The position numbers and the translations under genes are program-made. A stretch of 42,026 bases of DNA. Origin: JBCBSS01 sp039819065. Its GTDB lineage: Bacteria; Bacteroidota; Bacteroidia; Cytophagales; Cyclobacteriaceae. Where the stretch lies: positions 1 to 42,026 of the forward strand of contig JBCBSS010000057.1 in the NCBI GenBank assembly GCA_039819065.1, read 5' to 3'. The notes under the pieces are model-generated. The model did not search any database and was not told the DNA's origin. It saw nothing but the letters and a program-made list of their open reading frames with translations. Shown piece by piece: positions 1 through 7,611 of the stretch. Position 1 is the stretch's first letter. The number at the start of each line of letters is the position of its first letter.

Positions 1-824
1 AGCAATATAGAATAGTAGGAGGCGATTATGATTTCGTTGAGGCCTATCAATTGGAAATGGCTGTGGGTAGAACTTTCTCCGAAGAGCGAAGTACAGAAGA
101 ATCGAAGGTACTCTTTAATGAATCGGCGGTAGCACTGATGGGTTTTGAAAAGCTAGAAGATGCGCTTAATGAGGAGATCTATTTCTGGGGTGATACTTTT
201 GAAATCGTCGGGGTATTGAAAGACTATCATCAGGAATCTATGAAGAAAGCCACCGAGCCACTTATTTTCAGATTGATCCCCGGTGCTGGGCCGTACTATT
301 CTATCAAAATGAACGTCTCCAATGTCAACGAATCTATTGCTCAAATAGAAGCTGACTGGAAGGCCTTTTTCCCGGGAAACCCTTTCGAATACTTCTTCCT
401 TGACGATTATTATAATGAGCAATACAAAGCAGACCTGCAGTTTGGCAATGTGTTTGGATTATTCGCAGGCTTAGCCGTTTTCATTGCCTGTTTAGGCCTT
501 TTTGGACTGTCCTCTTTCACCGCCATGCAGCGTACCAAAGAGATCGGCGTTCGCAAAGCCTTGGGTGCTACTGTATCCAGCATTCTAACACTTCTATCCA
601 AGGATTTTACCCGATTGGTAATAGTAGGGATTGTATTGGCGGTTCCATTGTCATGGTACGTTATGGACAACTGGCTCAATGATTTTGCCAATAGGATATC
701 GCTTTCATGGTGGATATTCTTATTGCCCGGAGTATTGGTAACTGCTATAGCGCTGTTGACGGTGAGCTATCAGACCATTAAGGCAGCCACTACTAATCCG
801 GTCAAGTCATTGAGGTACGAGTAG
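1..824 (+). CDS. FtsX-like ABC permease, C-terminal part (5' truncated)
   Basis: This is the C-terminal part of a MacB/FtsX-type ABC transporter permease of the inner membrane. The frame is open from base 3, so the gene begins upstream of the window; the TTG at 51 is internal. The visible part has the end of a periplasmic MacB-like domain, then three hydrophobic segments. After the first comes CLGLFGLSSF, then a cytoplasmic loop with KEIGVRKALGA, the FtsX signature. It ends NPVKSLRYE, almost the same as the ending of the next gene (NPVKALRYE), so the two are tandem paralogues. In Bacteroidota such permeases often form arrays, each energised by a MacB-type ATPase encoded elsewhere. The substrate is unknown. 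Family certain, role not. Confidence 0.9.
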   Translation, partial: QYRIVGGDYDFVEAYQLEMAVGRTFSEERSTEESKVLFNESAVALMGFEKLEDALNEEIYFWGDTFEIVGVLKDYHQESMKKATEPLIFRLIPGAGPYYSIKMNVSNVNESIAQIEADWKAFFPGNPFEYFFLDDYYNEQYKADLQFGNVFGLFAGLAVFIACLGLFGLSSFTAMQRTKEIGVRKALGATVSSILTLLSKDFTRLVIVGIVLAVPLSWYVMDNWLNDFANRISLSWWIFLLPGVLVTAIALLTVSYQTIKAATTNPVKSLRYE

Positions 825-985
825 GAGGCTTCCAGATTGGGGCGAGGGCAAGAAAGTAACTTTCGCTCCAGAACAGCCGGTGGAAGGCGCCAATGGAGCT
901 ACTTCAGATTCAATATATAATCAATTGATGATATCGGATATAATCATTTGTGGATATGGTCGAATTCATCGCATAAATTCAACTT

Positions 986-1018
986 AGTAATGAGGTTACT
1001 CTGAGTAACCTCATTACT
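986..1018. repeat. Perfect 15-bp inverted repeat, 3-nt loop
   Basis: The arms are AGTAATGAGGTTACT at 986-1000 and its exact complement at 1004-1018, with loop CTG. It lies between two tandem FtsX-type genes, 162 bp after the first. There is no T-tract, so a standard intrinsic terminator is not supported. It may be an operator or an mRNA-processing hairpin. Confidence 0.75.
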
Positions 1019-1030
1019 CCTTCACCCCTC

Positions 1031-1072
1031 TCTTATGTCTAATATCTCAAATCTCACTTCTCATATCTAATA
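1031..1072 (+). repeat. Degenerate heptad repeat (TCTNANN) x6
   Basis: Six consecutive 7-mers each begin with TCT, at 1031, 1038, 1045, 1052, 1059 and 1066: TCTTATG, TCTAATA, TCTCAAA, TCTCACT, TCTCATA, TCTAATA. TCT and the A at position 5 are constant while the rest vary. The block ends 9 bp before the start codon of the second permease, so it occupies its 5' untranslated region. The 7-bp phasing is read directly; any function is unknown. Confidence 0.6.
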
Positions 1073-1081
1073 GAAAACCCC

Positions 1082-3472
1082 ATGCTAAGAAACTATCTCA
1101 TCGTCACCCTGCGTAACCTTTGGAAATCCAAAGTCTATGCCTTCATCAACATTTTCAGCCTATCGGTTGGAATGGCCGCATGTCTGCTGATCTATTTATT
1201 CATCCAGAATGAGCAATCCTTCGATGCGTTCCATCAAAAGAAGGATGTCATATACCGATTAGATGAAGTACAGTCTTTTCCTGGCATGAGCCCTCAGAAT
1301 GTGGCGCTCTCGATGCCAGGAATGGGCCCTAACCTTTTAGCAGAATACCCTGAAGTCGTGAACTATGCCAGGTATTACAATTGGGATAGACAGCTTTTCG
1401 AGCTGGGTGAGAAGCGTATTTTTATAGAGAATACCGTTGGAGTGGATTCCACCTTTTTGGAAATGTTTGATTTTCCACTGGTGTATGGAGATAAAAATGT
1501 GGTTTTAGATGAACCTAACACGGTCGTGCTGACAGAAGAAACAGCCAATAAGTTTTTCGGTAGAACGGATGTAGTAGGAGAGGCGCTGGTTCTGAACGAA
1601 GAATCTATTGAAGTCAAGGGTGTACTCAAGGACCTGCCTGATCATTCGCACCTACAGTTCGATGCACTTATGCCGATGAGTTCTATTACCAGAGAGGACC
1701 CTGAGTTTAACGATCGCTGGGGCTCGAACTTCTTAGTTACTTACCTACAGCTTCAACCAGAAACCGACGTTACCGCCTTTGAGGCCAAGATGCCTGATTT
1801 TCTACTAGGTCACATGAACGAGCAAGGTGCCAGTTATTATGAGTTGTTTTTACAACCGCTAACCGATGTACACCTCACCTCGGCTGACATTACGCATGAC
1901 TATCAAAACTGGAAGAAATTCGATGGGCAATACATTGGTGTGTTTTCCATTCTGGCCGTATTTGTGCTGGCCATTGCAGCCATTAACTTCATGAACCTCT
2001 CTACCGCTCGTTCGTCATCTCGCGTAAAGGAAGTAGGGCTGAGAAAGTCTATTGGTGCTAGCAAAGGGCATATCACACGACAGTTTCTAGGGGAGTCGAC
2101 CATTTTCTCGACCCTGGCGCTCATTCTGGCATTGGGTATAGTCTATTTGAGCCTACCTGTCATAGCTGAGATTACTGATAGAAAACTGAGTATCCTGAGC
2201 TTAGTCCAAAGTACGGAACTAGTGATTATCATTTGTGGTATCACTTTGATCATTGGTTTGGTATCTGGAATCTATCCGGCACTATTCATTTCATCCTTTC
2301 AGCCCGCCAAAGTGCTCAAAGGCAAAATAGAGGGCATCGGTAGAAAATCAGTCTTAAGGAATGTATTGGTCGTGGCCCAATTCTCCATCGCCATCGCATT
2401 GATAGTTGGTACTATACTCACAGTCAAGCAGCTACAATTCATGCAGAGTCAAGACATCGGCTTTGATAAGGAGCAGGTGATTACCGTACCGATGACGGGT
2501 ACATCAAACGAAAGATATGAGACACTCTACAACGAACTACTTCGAGATGAGAGTATCGTAGGCGTAACGGCATCCAATCAGCGGCTTGGCAACAACCTGC
2601 ATCAGTTTGGGGCGCGGATTATAGTGGATGGAGAGCGGCAAAATGTGACCGTATCTGGTGTCAATGTAGATTACGATTTTCTCGATGTCTACAATATTGA
2701 GTTGATCGAAGGGCGCAACTTTTCTCGTGACATTGCATCAGACAAACAAAGGGCATTTATCGTCAATGAGTCTTTAGTAAAAGAGATGGGCTGGGAAGAG
2801 CCGCTGGGTCAATCACTTGGCTTTGGCTGGTATGACACTCTTGGCACAGTGGTAGGAGTGGTCAAAGACTTCAATTTCAATTCTCTTCACCACGAGATCA
2901 ATACTTTGGCCATCCATGTGAATCCCGATTGGAACTACAATGAGCTATCCATCAAAGCCAAAGCCGGAAAGCTGGAAGATGCGATCGAGCACATAGATCA
3001 AACCTGGAAGACAGTGGTGGCGGATAGCCCAGTTGAGTATGCATTCCTGGATGCTCACTTTGAAAAGCTCTACGAGTCGGATAAACAGGTAAGTGAAATC
3101 GTGACGGTAATGGCCGTTTTAGCCATCATCATCGCCTGCTTGGGCCTCTTTGGATTGGCTTCACTGGCTACAGAGCAACGTATCAAAGAAATAGGCATAC
3201 GCAAAGTTCATGGCGCGAACATTGGGCAATTGATATTGCTCCTTAGCCGCAGCTTTGCTCTCTTGGTGACCATCGCTTTTATCATCACAGTGCCGTTTAC
3301 ATGGTACTTGATGGGTGAATGGCTGACCAGCTTTGCTTACAGGATTGAGATTTCTCCTTTCACATTTCTGTTAGCCGGTTTGGTCGCGCTAGGCATTGCC
3401 CTGCTTACTGTAAGTTATCATGCCATTAAAACCGCATTGACCAATCCAGTGAAAGCATTGCGATATGAATAA
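1082..3472 (+). CDS. FtsX-like ABC transporter permease (MacB type)
   Basis: A complete 796-residue permease of the double MacB/FtsX type. An N-terminal transmembrane helix (about 20-43, after the typical opening MLRNYLIVTLRNLWKSK) leads into a periplasmic MacB-like domain. Then come a block of membrane helices (about 280-450), a second periplasmic domain, and a final three-helix FtsX domain with CLGLFGLASL and KEIGIRKVHGA. The length is usual for the Bacteroidota family annotated as ABC transporter permease. No ATPase or membrane-fusion partner lies in the window. A strong intrinsic terminator follows at 3506-3530. Substrates of these permeases are mostly unknown; lipoprotein, peptide or antibiotic traffic is inference from the MacB/LolCE superfamily. 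Confidence 0.92.
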   Translation: MLRNYLIVTLRNLWKSKVYAFINIFSLSVGMAACLLIYLFIQNEQSFDAFHQKKDVIYRLDEVQSFPGMSPQNVALSMPGMGPNLLAEYPEVVNYARYYNWDRQLFELGEKRIFIENTVGVDSTFLEMFDFPLVYGDKNVVLDEPNTVVLTEETANKFFGRTDVVGEALVLNEESIEVKGVLKDLPDHSHLQFDALMPMSSITREDPEFNDRWGSNFLVTYLQLQPETDVTAFEAKMPDFLLGHMNEQGASYYELFLQPLTDVHLTSADITHDYQNWKKFDGQYIGVFSILAVFVLAIAAINFMNLSTARSSSRVKEVGLRKSIGASKGHITRQFLGESTIFSTLALILALGIVYLSLPVIAEITDRKLSILSLVQSTELVIIICGITLIIGLVSGIYPALFISSFQPAKVLKGKIEGIGRKSVLRNVLVVAQFSIAIALIVGTILTVKQLQFMQSQDIGFDKEQVITVPMTGTSNERYETLYNELLRDESIVGVTASNQRLGNNLHQFGARIIVDGERQNVTVSGVNVDYDFLDVYNIELIEGRNFSRDIASDKQRAFIVNESLVKEMGWEEPLGQSLGFGWYDTLGTVVGVVKDFNFNSLHHEINTLAIHVNPDWNYNELSIKAKAGKLEDAIEHIDQTWKTVVADSPVEYAFLDAHFEKLYESDKQVSEIVTVMAVLAIIIACLGLFGLASLATEQRIKEIGIRKVHGANIGQLILLLSRSFALLVTIAFIITVPFTWYLMGEWLTSFAYRIEISPFTFLLAGLVALGIALLTVSYHAIKTALTNPVKALRYE

Positions 3473-3505
3473 ACTCTCATAAATAGGATTAAAATAGAGT
3501 TTTAA

Positions 3506-3530
3506 GGCAGCCCGAGGGCTGTCTTTTTTT
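3506..3530 (+). terminator. Intrinsic terminator after the FtsX permease
   Basis: A GC-rich 8-bp stem (GGCAGCCC paired with GGGCTGTC, one G-T pair) with a two-base loop is followed by seven Ts. It starts 34 bp after the permease stop codon and fits a rho-independent terminator for plus-strand transcription. Confidence 0.9.
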
Positions 3531-3546
3531 GTTTATACTATTTCAA

Positions 3547-3726
3547 CTATTCTCTAGACTGTAATTCCACTTCCCTTTGAGTGAAAACCTTACCTCCTTT
3601 TTCTTGTACTTCTGATTCTTCAATATCAGACAATAAAGCGAGTTGCTCGAATACATCTTCTAAGGTTGATTCAGAGGTGGGCTTATGTGCGATAACTGTC
3701 AGATGTTCTTTAAGTGAGTTTCTCAT
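3547..3726 (-). CDS. Small antitoxin-like protein
   Basis: A 59-residue protein from the ATG at 3726; a longer reading would need a TTG. It is acidic and probably helical, with LEDVFEQLALLSDIEESE and the tail GKVFTQREVELQSRE. The tail resembles small Bacteroidota proteins annotated as RelB/ParD-like antitoxins, whose C-termini often read roughly KTYTQEEVE. That likeness is from memory and is weak. No toxin-like ORF (RelE/ParE, HEPN) lies beside it. The upstream gene on this strand is the DUF5071 protein at 3809. It may be a solitary antitoxin or an unrelated small protein. Confidence 0.45.
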   Translation of the reverse strand: MRNSLKEHLTVIAHKPTSESTLEDVFEQLALLSDIEESEVQEKGGKVFTQREVELQSRE

Positions 3727-3808
3727 TAGGTTAGAACAATGGAACAAGTTGTCTTTTTTGTTTGGCTATACTTTTCATTCGATATTTCTCTCAGGAGTTT
3801 TCGTACAG

Positions 3809-4387
3809 CTAAAAACCGATTTCCTCTTTGAGATCATTGATCCAGTAATCATCCCCTTCAAATTTGGCCAGTAGGTATGCATAGTATTTCTTGACCTCTT
3901 CAGCGTTTAAAACCTCATTTTCTTTTAGAATTCTCAACGCTTGAGTAGCCGCACCTTCTTTATCAGCTCGGTCTATAAGGTTCAATAGATCGGGTTTCAA
4001 CTCTTCGATTACTTCTGGATCAAAATGATGAATTACTCCGACAAGAATCCAGTAGTGCCAGATATGATCATTAGATTCTTTGTCGAATACCCATCGAATT
4101 TCAGGAATGATAGTTCGCCCTGCTTCAGCGAGCATTTTAGCCGCTCCTACGGCCGCAGGCCAATTCATGTCTTGAAGGAAAGTCATGAAATTGGGTAGAT
4201 ACTTTATTAGTTTTTGATAACCTAAGTATTCAATCAGAATTCCTGCCTCAGTCGATTTATGACAGGTTTTAGCAAGCTCCTCAAGTTCAACATCACTCAA
4301 ATTATCATATTGTGAGAGTGCCTCTAACTGTGCTTTGATAGGCTTATTCCAATACAAAGTGCTTTTTAATCTTTCGTATAATTTCAT
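3809..4387 (-). CDS. DUF5071-like helical repeat protein
   Basis: A 192-residue, probably cytoplasmic protein without signal peptide or membrane segment. The central part (about 65-150) has QDMNWPAA, IIPEIRWVF and DHIWHYWIL, spaced like HEAT-type helical pairs and matching the DUF5071 pattern as I remember it. DUF5071 proteins have no established biochemical role; some resemble immunity or scaffold proteins. It is transcribed with, and upstream of, the small antitoxin-like gene, 82 bp apart. The start is the ATG at 4387. Reasonably sure of the family, unsure of function. Confidence 0.6.
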   Translation of the reverse strand: MKLYERLKSTLYWNKPIKAQLEALSQYDNLSDVELEELAKTCHKSTEAGILIEYLGYQKLIKYLPNFMTFLQDMNWPAAVGAAKMLAEAGRTIIPEIRWVFDKESNDHIWHYWILVGVIHHFDPEVIEELKPDLLNLIDRADKEGAATQALRILKENEVLNAEEVKKYYAYLLAKFEGDDYWINDLKEEIGF

Positions 4388-4521
4388 TTATTACCGCTCA
4401 ATCTTTTTATCTGATTGACTTGGGTCGATTTAAGCGAATGTTATACACTGCCGTACCAACTCATATGATTATACACCGTTAAATCTATCAAACCCGAATC
4501 ACCAAACCAACTCTATTCCTT

Positions 4522-5049
4522 ATGACCCTCATCAAAAAATGGTTCGAACGCAAGTTCCAAACAGACACGCTAGAAGGTACATTTTTGCCTATTCTTGAAA
4601 GACTTGAAGGAACGCCTTTGAGATTGAAAACTAAATTAGAAAGTATCCCCAAGGAGTTCCTTACCCCCAAGCCAGATGGCACTTGGTCTATTCTTGAGAA
4701 CGCGGGCCATCTGAACGACTTAGAACCTCTGTGGGAAGGACGGATTCAGGATATTCTACAAGGCCAGGAGGAACTACGACCGACAGACCTAACTAATGCT
4801 AAGACCTCTGAGTCCGATCACAATGCCAAACAAGTAGCAGAGATAGTTGAAGCTTTTACTACCAGCCGTCAAAGGCTAGTGGCACTTTGTAAGGCCAATG
4901 CTGATCATGCAGAGACTTTGAGTGCCTTGCATCCCCGCCTAAAGCAACCCATGCGGATAATCGACCTGGCCTTTTTCGTGGCAGAGCATGATGACCATCA
5001 CTTGGCCATTATTGCTCAGCTGGCTGAGAATTTGGGAGAGAAAGGATAG
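4522..5049 (+). CDS. DinB superfamily metal-binding protein
   Basis: A 175-residue four-helix-bundle protein of the DinB/YfiT superfamily. The metal-binding histidines are visible: H63 in the segment WSILENAGHL, and H156 and H160 in EHDDHHL near the C-terminus. This is the usual one plus HxxxH arrangement. Members include thiol-dependent S-transferases (bacillithiol, mycothiol) and putative metal-dependent hydrolases. Substrate cannot be read from the sequence. It stands alone: divergent from the gene at 3809, and followed 27 bp later by the first copy of the dispersed hairpin repeat, which may also act at its 3' end. Confidence 0.82.
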   Translation: MTLIKKWFERKFQTDTLEGTFLPILERLEGTPLRLKTKLESIPKEFLTPKPDGTWSILENAGHLNDLEPLWEGRIQDILQGQEELRPTDLTNAKTSESDHNAKQVAEIVEAFTTSRQRLVALCKANADHAETLSALHPRLKQPMRIIDLAFFVAEHDDHHLAIIAQLAENLGEKG

Positions 5050-5076
5050 GGAAGTGGTTCGGCTACTCTCCTTTAA

Positions 5077-5207
5077 GTCACTCTGAAAGAGCCTTATTGG
5101 CTATCGGCAGGATTTATATACGAAGAGCTAAAAGTAGCTGCTATCCGAGAAAGAAGGGCTTTTGAGTACTGTTGTGCTCGACGCTAATGAGTTTCTTTCA
5201 GAATGAC
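5077..5207 (+). repeat. Two-hairpin dispersed repeat, unit 1
   Basis: A 131-bp unit with two short hairpins in opposite orientation. The left one (B type, from 5077) has CTCTGAAAGAG, then CCTTATTGGCTAT. The right one (A type, inverted, 5172-5207) contains TGCTCGACGC and TTCTTTCAGAA. The interior begins TATATACGAAGAGCTAAAAG. Further copies lie at 5.6-6.0, 13.3-13.7 and 25.0 kb. It sits directly downstream of the GIY-YIG gene's stop codon and of the DinB gene. Confidence 0.8.
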
Positions 5208-5232
5208 TACTACTTTATGGCAATTTGGCCTC

Positions 5233-5526
5233 TTAGAATAGCTTCAAAACCCTAAGCTTTGGGTTGCTGTCTTTTATCAATTCCAATTTAGTATCTCTAC
5301 GCATGAGCTTGATTTCCTTTTCTCGAGCTATTGCTTGATTAATACTCCAATGGCGTTCAAAGTAGACAAGGTTGTAGCAGTAATGCTGTCCAGCGAAGGT
5401 GCCATGCTTACCCTTATTGGCTTTATGCTCTGACATTCTTCTTTCAAGATCGTTTGTAACTCCTGTATAGAAAGTAGTCTTCCCAGGATTTGTCGTGATA
5501 TAAACGAAGTAGTTGCTATTGAACAT
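5233..5526 (-). CDS. Stand-alone GIY-YIG nuclease
   Basis: A 97-residue single-domain GIY-YIG endonuclease (UPF0213/COG2827 type) with no attached DNA-binding domain. The signature pair is FVYI (Tyr9) and FYTGVTNDLERR (Tyr20, Arg29/Arg30), followed by MSEHK with His34. The catalytic glutamate is likely Glu69 in AIAREKEIK. Length is normal for the group. The start is the ATG at 5526. In this family a metal-bound tyrosine/arginine site cuts DNA; biological roles of bacterial stand-alone members are poorly known. Notably it lies between copies of the dispersed repeat (5077-5207 on one side, 5621-5962 on the other), which could mean a functional link or shared insertion history. Confidence 0.88.
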   Translation of the reverse strand: MFNSNYFVYITTNPGKTTFYTGVTNDLERRMSEHKANKGKHGTFAGQHYCYNLVYFERHWSINQAIAREKEIKLMRRDTKLELIKDSNPKLRVLKLF

Positions 5527-5620
5527 GTCTTCAACTTATTAGTTGATCAGAACTGTCCGCTGTTGAGAATAGTTTCGATTATTAGTAAAAGCTAATGAGT
5601 TGTCGGGAGCTGGCTTTATT

Positions 5621-5656
5621 AGTGCTCGACGCCACTAAGTTCCTTTCAGGAAGACG
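5621..5656 (-). repeat. Dispersed repeat, lone A hairpin
   Basis: An A-type element in inverted orientation: TGCTCGACGCCACTAAG, then TTCCTTTCAGGAA, which forms a hairpin with TTC as loop. No B hairpin is recognised just upstream, so this looks like the end of a decayed unit. It lies in the non-coding stretch 5527-6092 upstream of the GIY-YIG gene. Confidence 0.75.
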
Positions 5657-5684
5657 TGGGTGTTCGGTATAACAGCTCTACGAC

Positions 5685-5849
5685 CGTCACCCTGAAAGGG
5701 TCTTATTGGACATAAGCAGGGTTTATATACGAAGAGCTAAAGGTTTTGCAGCTATCTCTACTGGGACTTGTGAAAGCCCATTTCTGAACAGTTACGCTCA
5801 ACTCATTACTTTTGTGCTCGACGCTAATAGGTTCCATTCAGGAGGACAT
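5685..5849 (+). repeat. Two-hairpin dispersed repeat, unit 2
   Basis: A 165-bp unit. The B hairpin CCCTGAAAGGG starts at 5690, followed by TCTTATTGG, and the interior begins TATATACGAAGAGCTAAAGG as in unit 1. The inverted A hairpin (5812-5849) has TGCTCGACGCTAATAGG and TCCATTCAGGA. Compared with unit 1 the B stem changes from CTCT/AGAG to CCCT/AGGG, a compensated change. The ORF running through it (5706-5981) is judged not to be a gene. Confidence 0.8.
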
Positions 5850-5875
5850 AGATGTTTTGCAATGGCTATTCTAAG

Positions 5876-5962
5876 TATGTCACAAAGAACTAAAAGTGGC
5901 TGGCATCTTCGAATGAGCTTGAACACGACCTTGCTCCATGCTGCCAACTTCTTTCAGGAGAG
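5876..5962 (+). repeat. Degenerate dispersed-repeat remnant
   Basis: This resembles the second part of a unit. AAAGAACTAAAAGTGGCTGG corresponds to GAAGAGCTAAAAGTAGCTGC in unit 1, and a decayed inverted A element (5931-5962) ends in CTTCTTTCAGGAG. The B hairpin is missing. The rest of the intergenic stretch to 6092 shows no recognised feature. Confidence 0.5.
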
Positions 5963-6092
5963 CTTCTTGTTCATAGCTTGATAATAAACCGAATTCAAAA
6001 TCTGGTGTTAATGGTGCTGAATAGAGCAATCTATTTCGTTAATTGCAATACAGAGCGACGTCATTGTCGACGAATTTAACCTTAATTGACCG

Positions 6093-7331
6093 ATGAAAAC
6101 CTATTTTTTTAGAATGGCCTTTGGCCTTCTGTTGGTTTTGCAAGTTCAACACCTGCTAGCGCAAAATAAGAAGACAGAGAATGATACATCATCATTCAAA
6201 AAATATGATATTCTGCCTGCAATTAGCTATTCTCCGGAAACCAGACTTACACTAGGCGTCATAGGTTATCGCTATCTGAACCTCGTCAAAGACGAGCCTA
6301 CCACTCAATCATTTATCAACTTCATAGGGGTCTACACTACAGCCAACCAACTTATTATTGAGACTAATTGGGAGATTTTCACCAATGGTGACGGTTACCG
6401 CTTTAGAGGGACCTCCTCATTCAATCAATTCCCTGACCGTAACTATGGTTTAGGTAATGACGCAGGAGTATCAGTGCAAGAGTTTGAATTTAATGATGGT
6501 AATGCGGAAGCTGGCGATCTCTTCAATTACCTGCGCTACAGCGTGAATCGCCTTTCCTTGAATGCTTCATTTTTGAAAAAGTTGAGAAGACATTTCTATG
6601 GTGGCATAAGGTTGGAGATAGAGGACCAATACAGTTTTGAAGTGCTGCCAGATAGTGTACAAATCCTTAATCAAGCAGCCGAAATAGACCTACTCAGTGC
6701 CAACACTACAGGACTAAGGTCTGGGATGGGTTTAGCCCTGCTTTGGGACTCCAGAGATAACATATTGAATCCACGAAGAGGAAGTTTTATAGATTTTAAC
6801 CTTTCGCACTTCGGTGGATACTTGGGCAGCGACTACAAGTACACCAACCTGCTTATTGACGGAAGGAAGTATTACAATCCCATTAAAAACCACACATTGG
6901 CGTTACGAGGATTTTTTAACATTAGAACGACAAATGACCCTACCTTGCCAATAAGAGGGTTGTCTAGAATAGGAGGAAGCAATTTGGTTAGGGGATACTT
7001 TCAAGGGACCTATCAAGATGATAATATGATGGCCTTTGTAGGTGAATATCGACTGCCATTCTGGAGAGATGATGTGGATGCTCCCTTGAGTCAGTTTTGG
7101 AAAAGATTGGGTATTGTCATGTATGCCAGTGCTGCCCAGGTCTATGGCCAGGAAAGTGACTTCGGGATCGGTGAATTTAATTATGCCGTAGGTACAGGCT
7201 TACGCATTCTGTTCAATCCAGAGACAAGGATCAATATTAGAATAGATTACGCCCTAGGTTTAGCAGCGGATTCTAACGGGATCGGTAGCCGGCAGACTGG
7301 GCTATACTTTTTTCTAGCCGAAGCTTTTTAA
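6093..7331 (+). CDS. Omp85/BamA-TamA family outer-membrane barrel protein
   Basis: A 412-residue outer-membrane beta-barrel protein. A signal peptide (about 1-23, ending HLLAQ) is followed by a barrel without POTRA domains, which is common in Bacteroidota short Omp85-like proteins. Signature pieces are LLWDSRDNILNPRRG (about 217-231), the RGY motif in GGSNLVRGYFQG that marks the lid loop of Omp85 barrels, and a closing strand region with GLRILFNPETRINIRIDYA. The protein ends in phenylalanine, as outer-membrane barrels usually do. A surface-exposed transport or assembly role is inference; without POTRA domains it is unlikely to be the main BamA. It stands alone, between the repeat-rich stretch and the amidase operon. 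Confidence 0.85.
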   Translation: MKTYFFRMAFGLLLVLQVQHLLAQNKKTENDTSSFKKYDILPAISYSPETRLTLGVIGYRYLNLVKDEPTTQSFINFIGVYTTANQLIIETNWEIFTNGDGYRFRGTSSFNQFPDRNYGLGNDAGVSVQEFEFNDGNAEAGDLFNYLRYSVNRLSLNASFLKKLRRHFYGGIRLEIEDQYSFEVLPDSVQILNQAAEIDLLSANTTGLRSGMGLALLWDSRDNILNPRRGSFIDFNLSHFGGYLGSDYKYTNLLIDGRKYYNPIKNHTLALRGFFNIRTTNDPTLPIRGLSRIGGSNLVRGYFQGTYQDDNMMAFVGEYRLPFWRDDVDAPLSQFWKRLGIVMYASAAQVYGQESDFGIGEFNYAVGTGLRILFNPETRINIRIDYALGLAADSNGIGSRQTGLYFFLAEAF

Positions 7332-7611
7332 TATCCGAATACATACAAGGCTTACTTTTCTGTTCGTGGGTTATTAAGAATAAATAATCATCTCTCTTTT
7401 TGGTGTTATTTTGCTATATTGATTTCAGAAAAGAGTACTGATGATATTAACATATTAAAAAGTACATTTTTTATGTTTTTTTACGTTGTTTAACAGTAGC
7501 TTACAGAATACAACCGAAGTAACTGAATAACGTGCTGTAGATGCTGTGCTGTCCTTCCGTTCTATCTGTTTTCAAACCGTTGTTAGCTTAAAAGAAATAA
7601 CCAATTATACC

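Noticed and set aside
5706..5981. 91-codon open frame in the repeat region upstream of the outer-membrane protein
   Set aside because: It runs straight through repeat unit 2 and the remnant after it, its residues translate hairpin sequence, and it resembles no family. Treated as chance.
7546..7611. Upstream GTG start for the amidase
   Set aside because: It adds 22 residues with no family likeness; ATG 7612 gives normal AmpD-like spacing to the first zinc ligand.
7332..7611. 280-bp gap before the amidase operon examined for an attachment site or tRNA
   Set aside because: Only AT-rich sequence was seen; no cloverleaf and no matching direct repeat at the far end of the operon.
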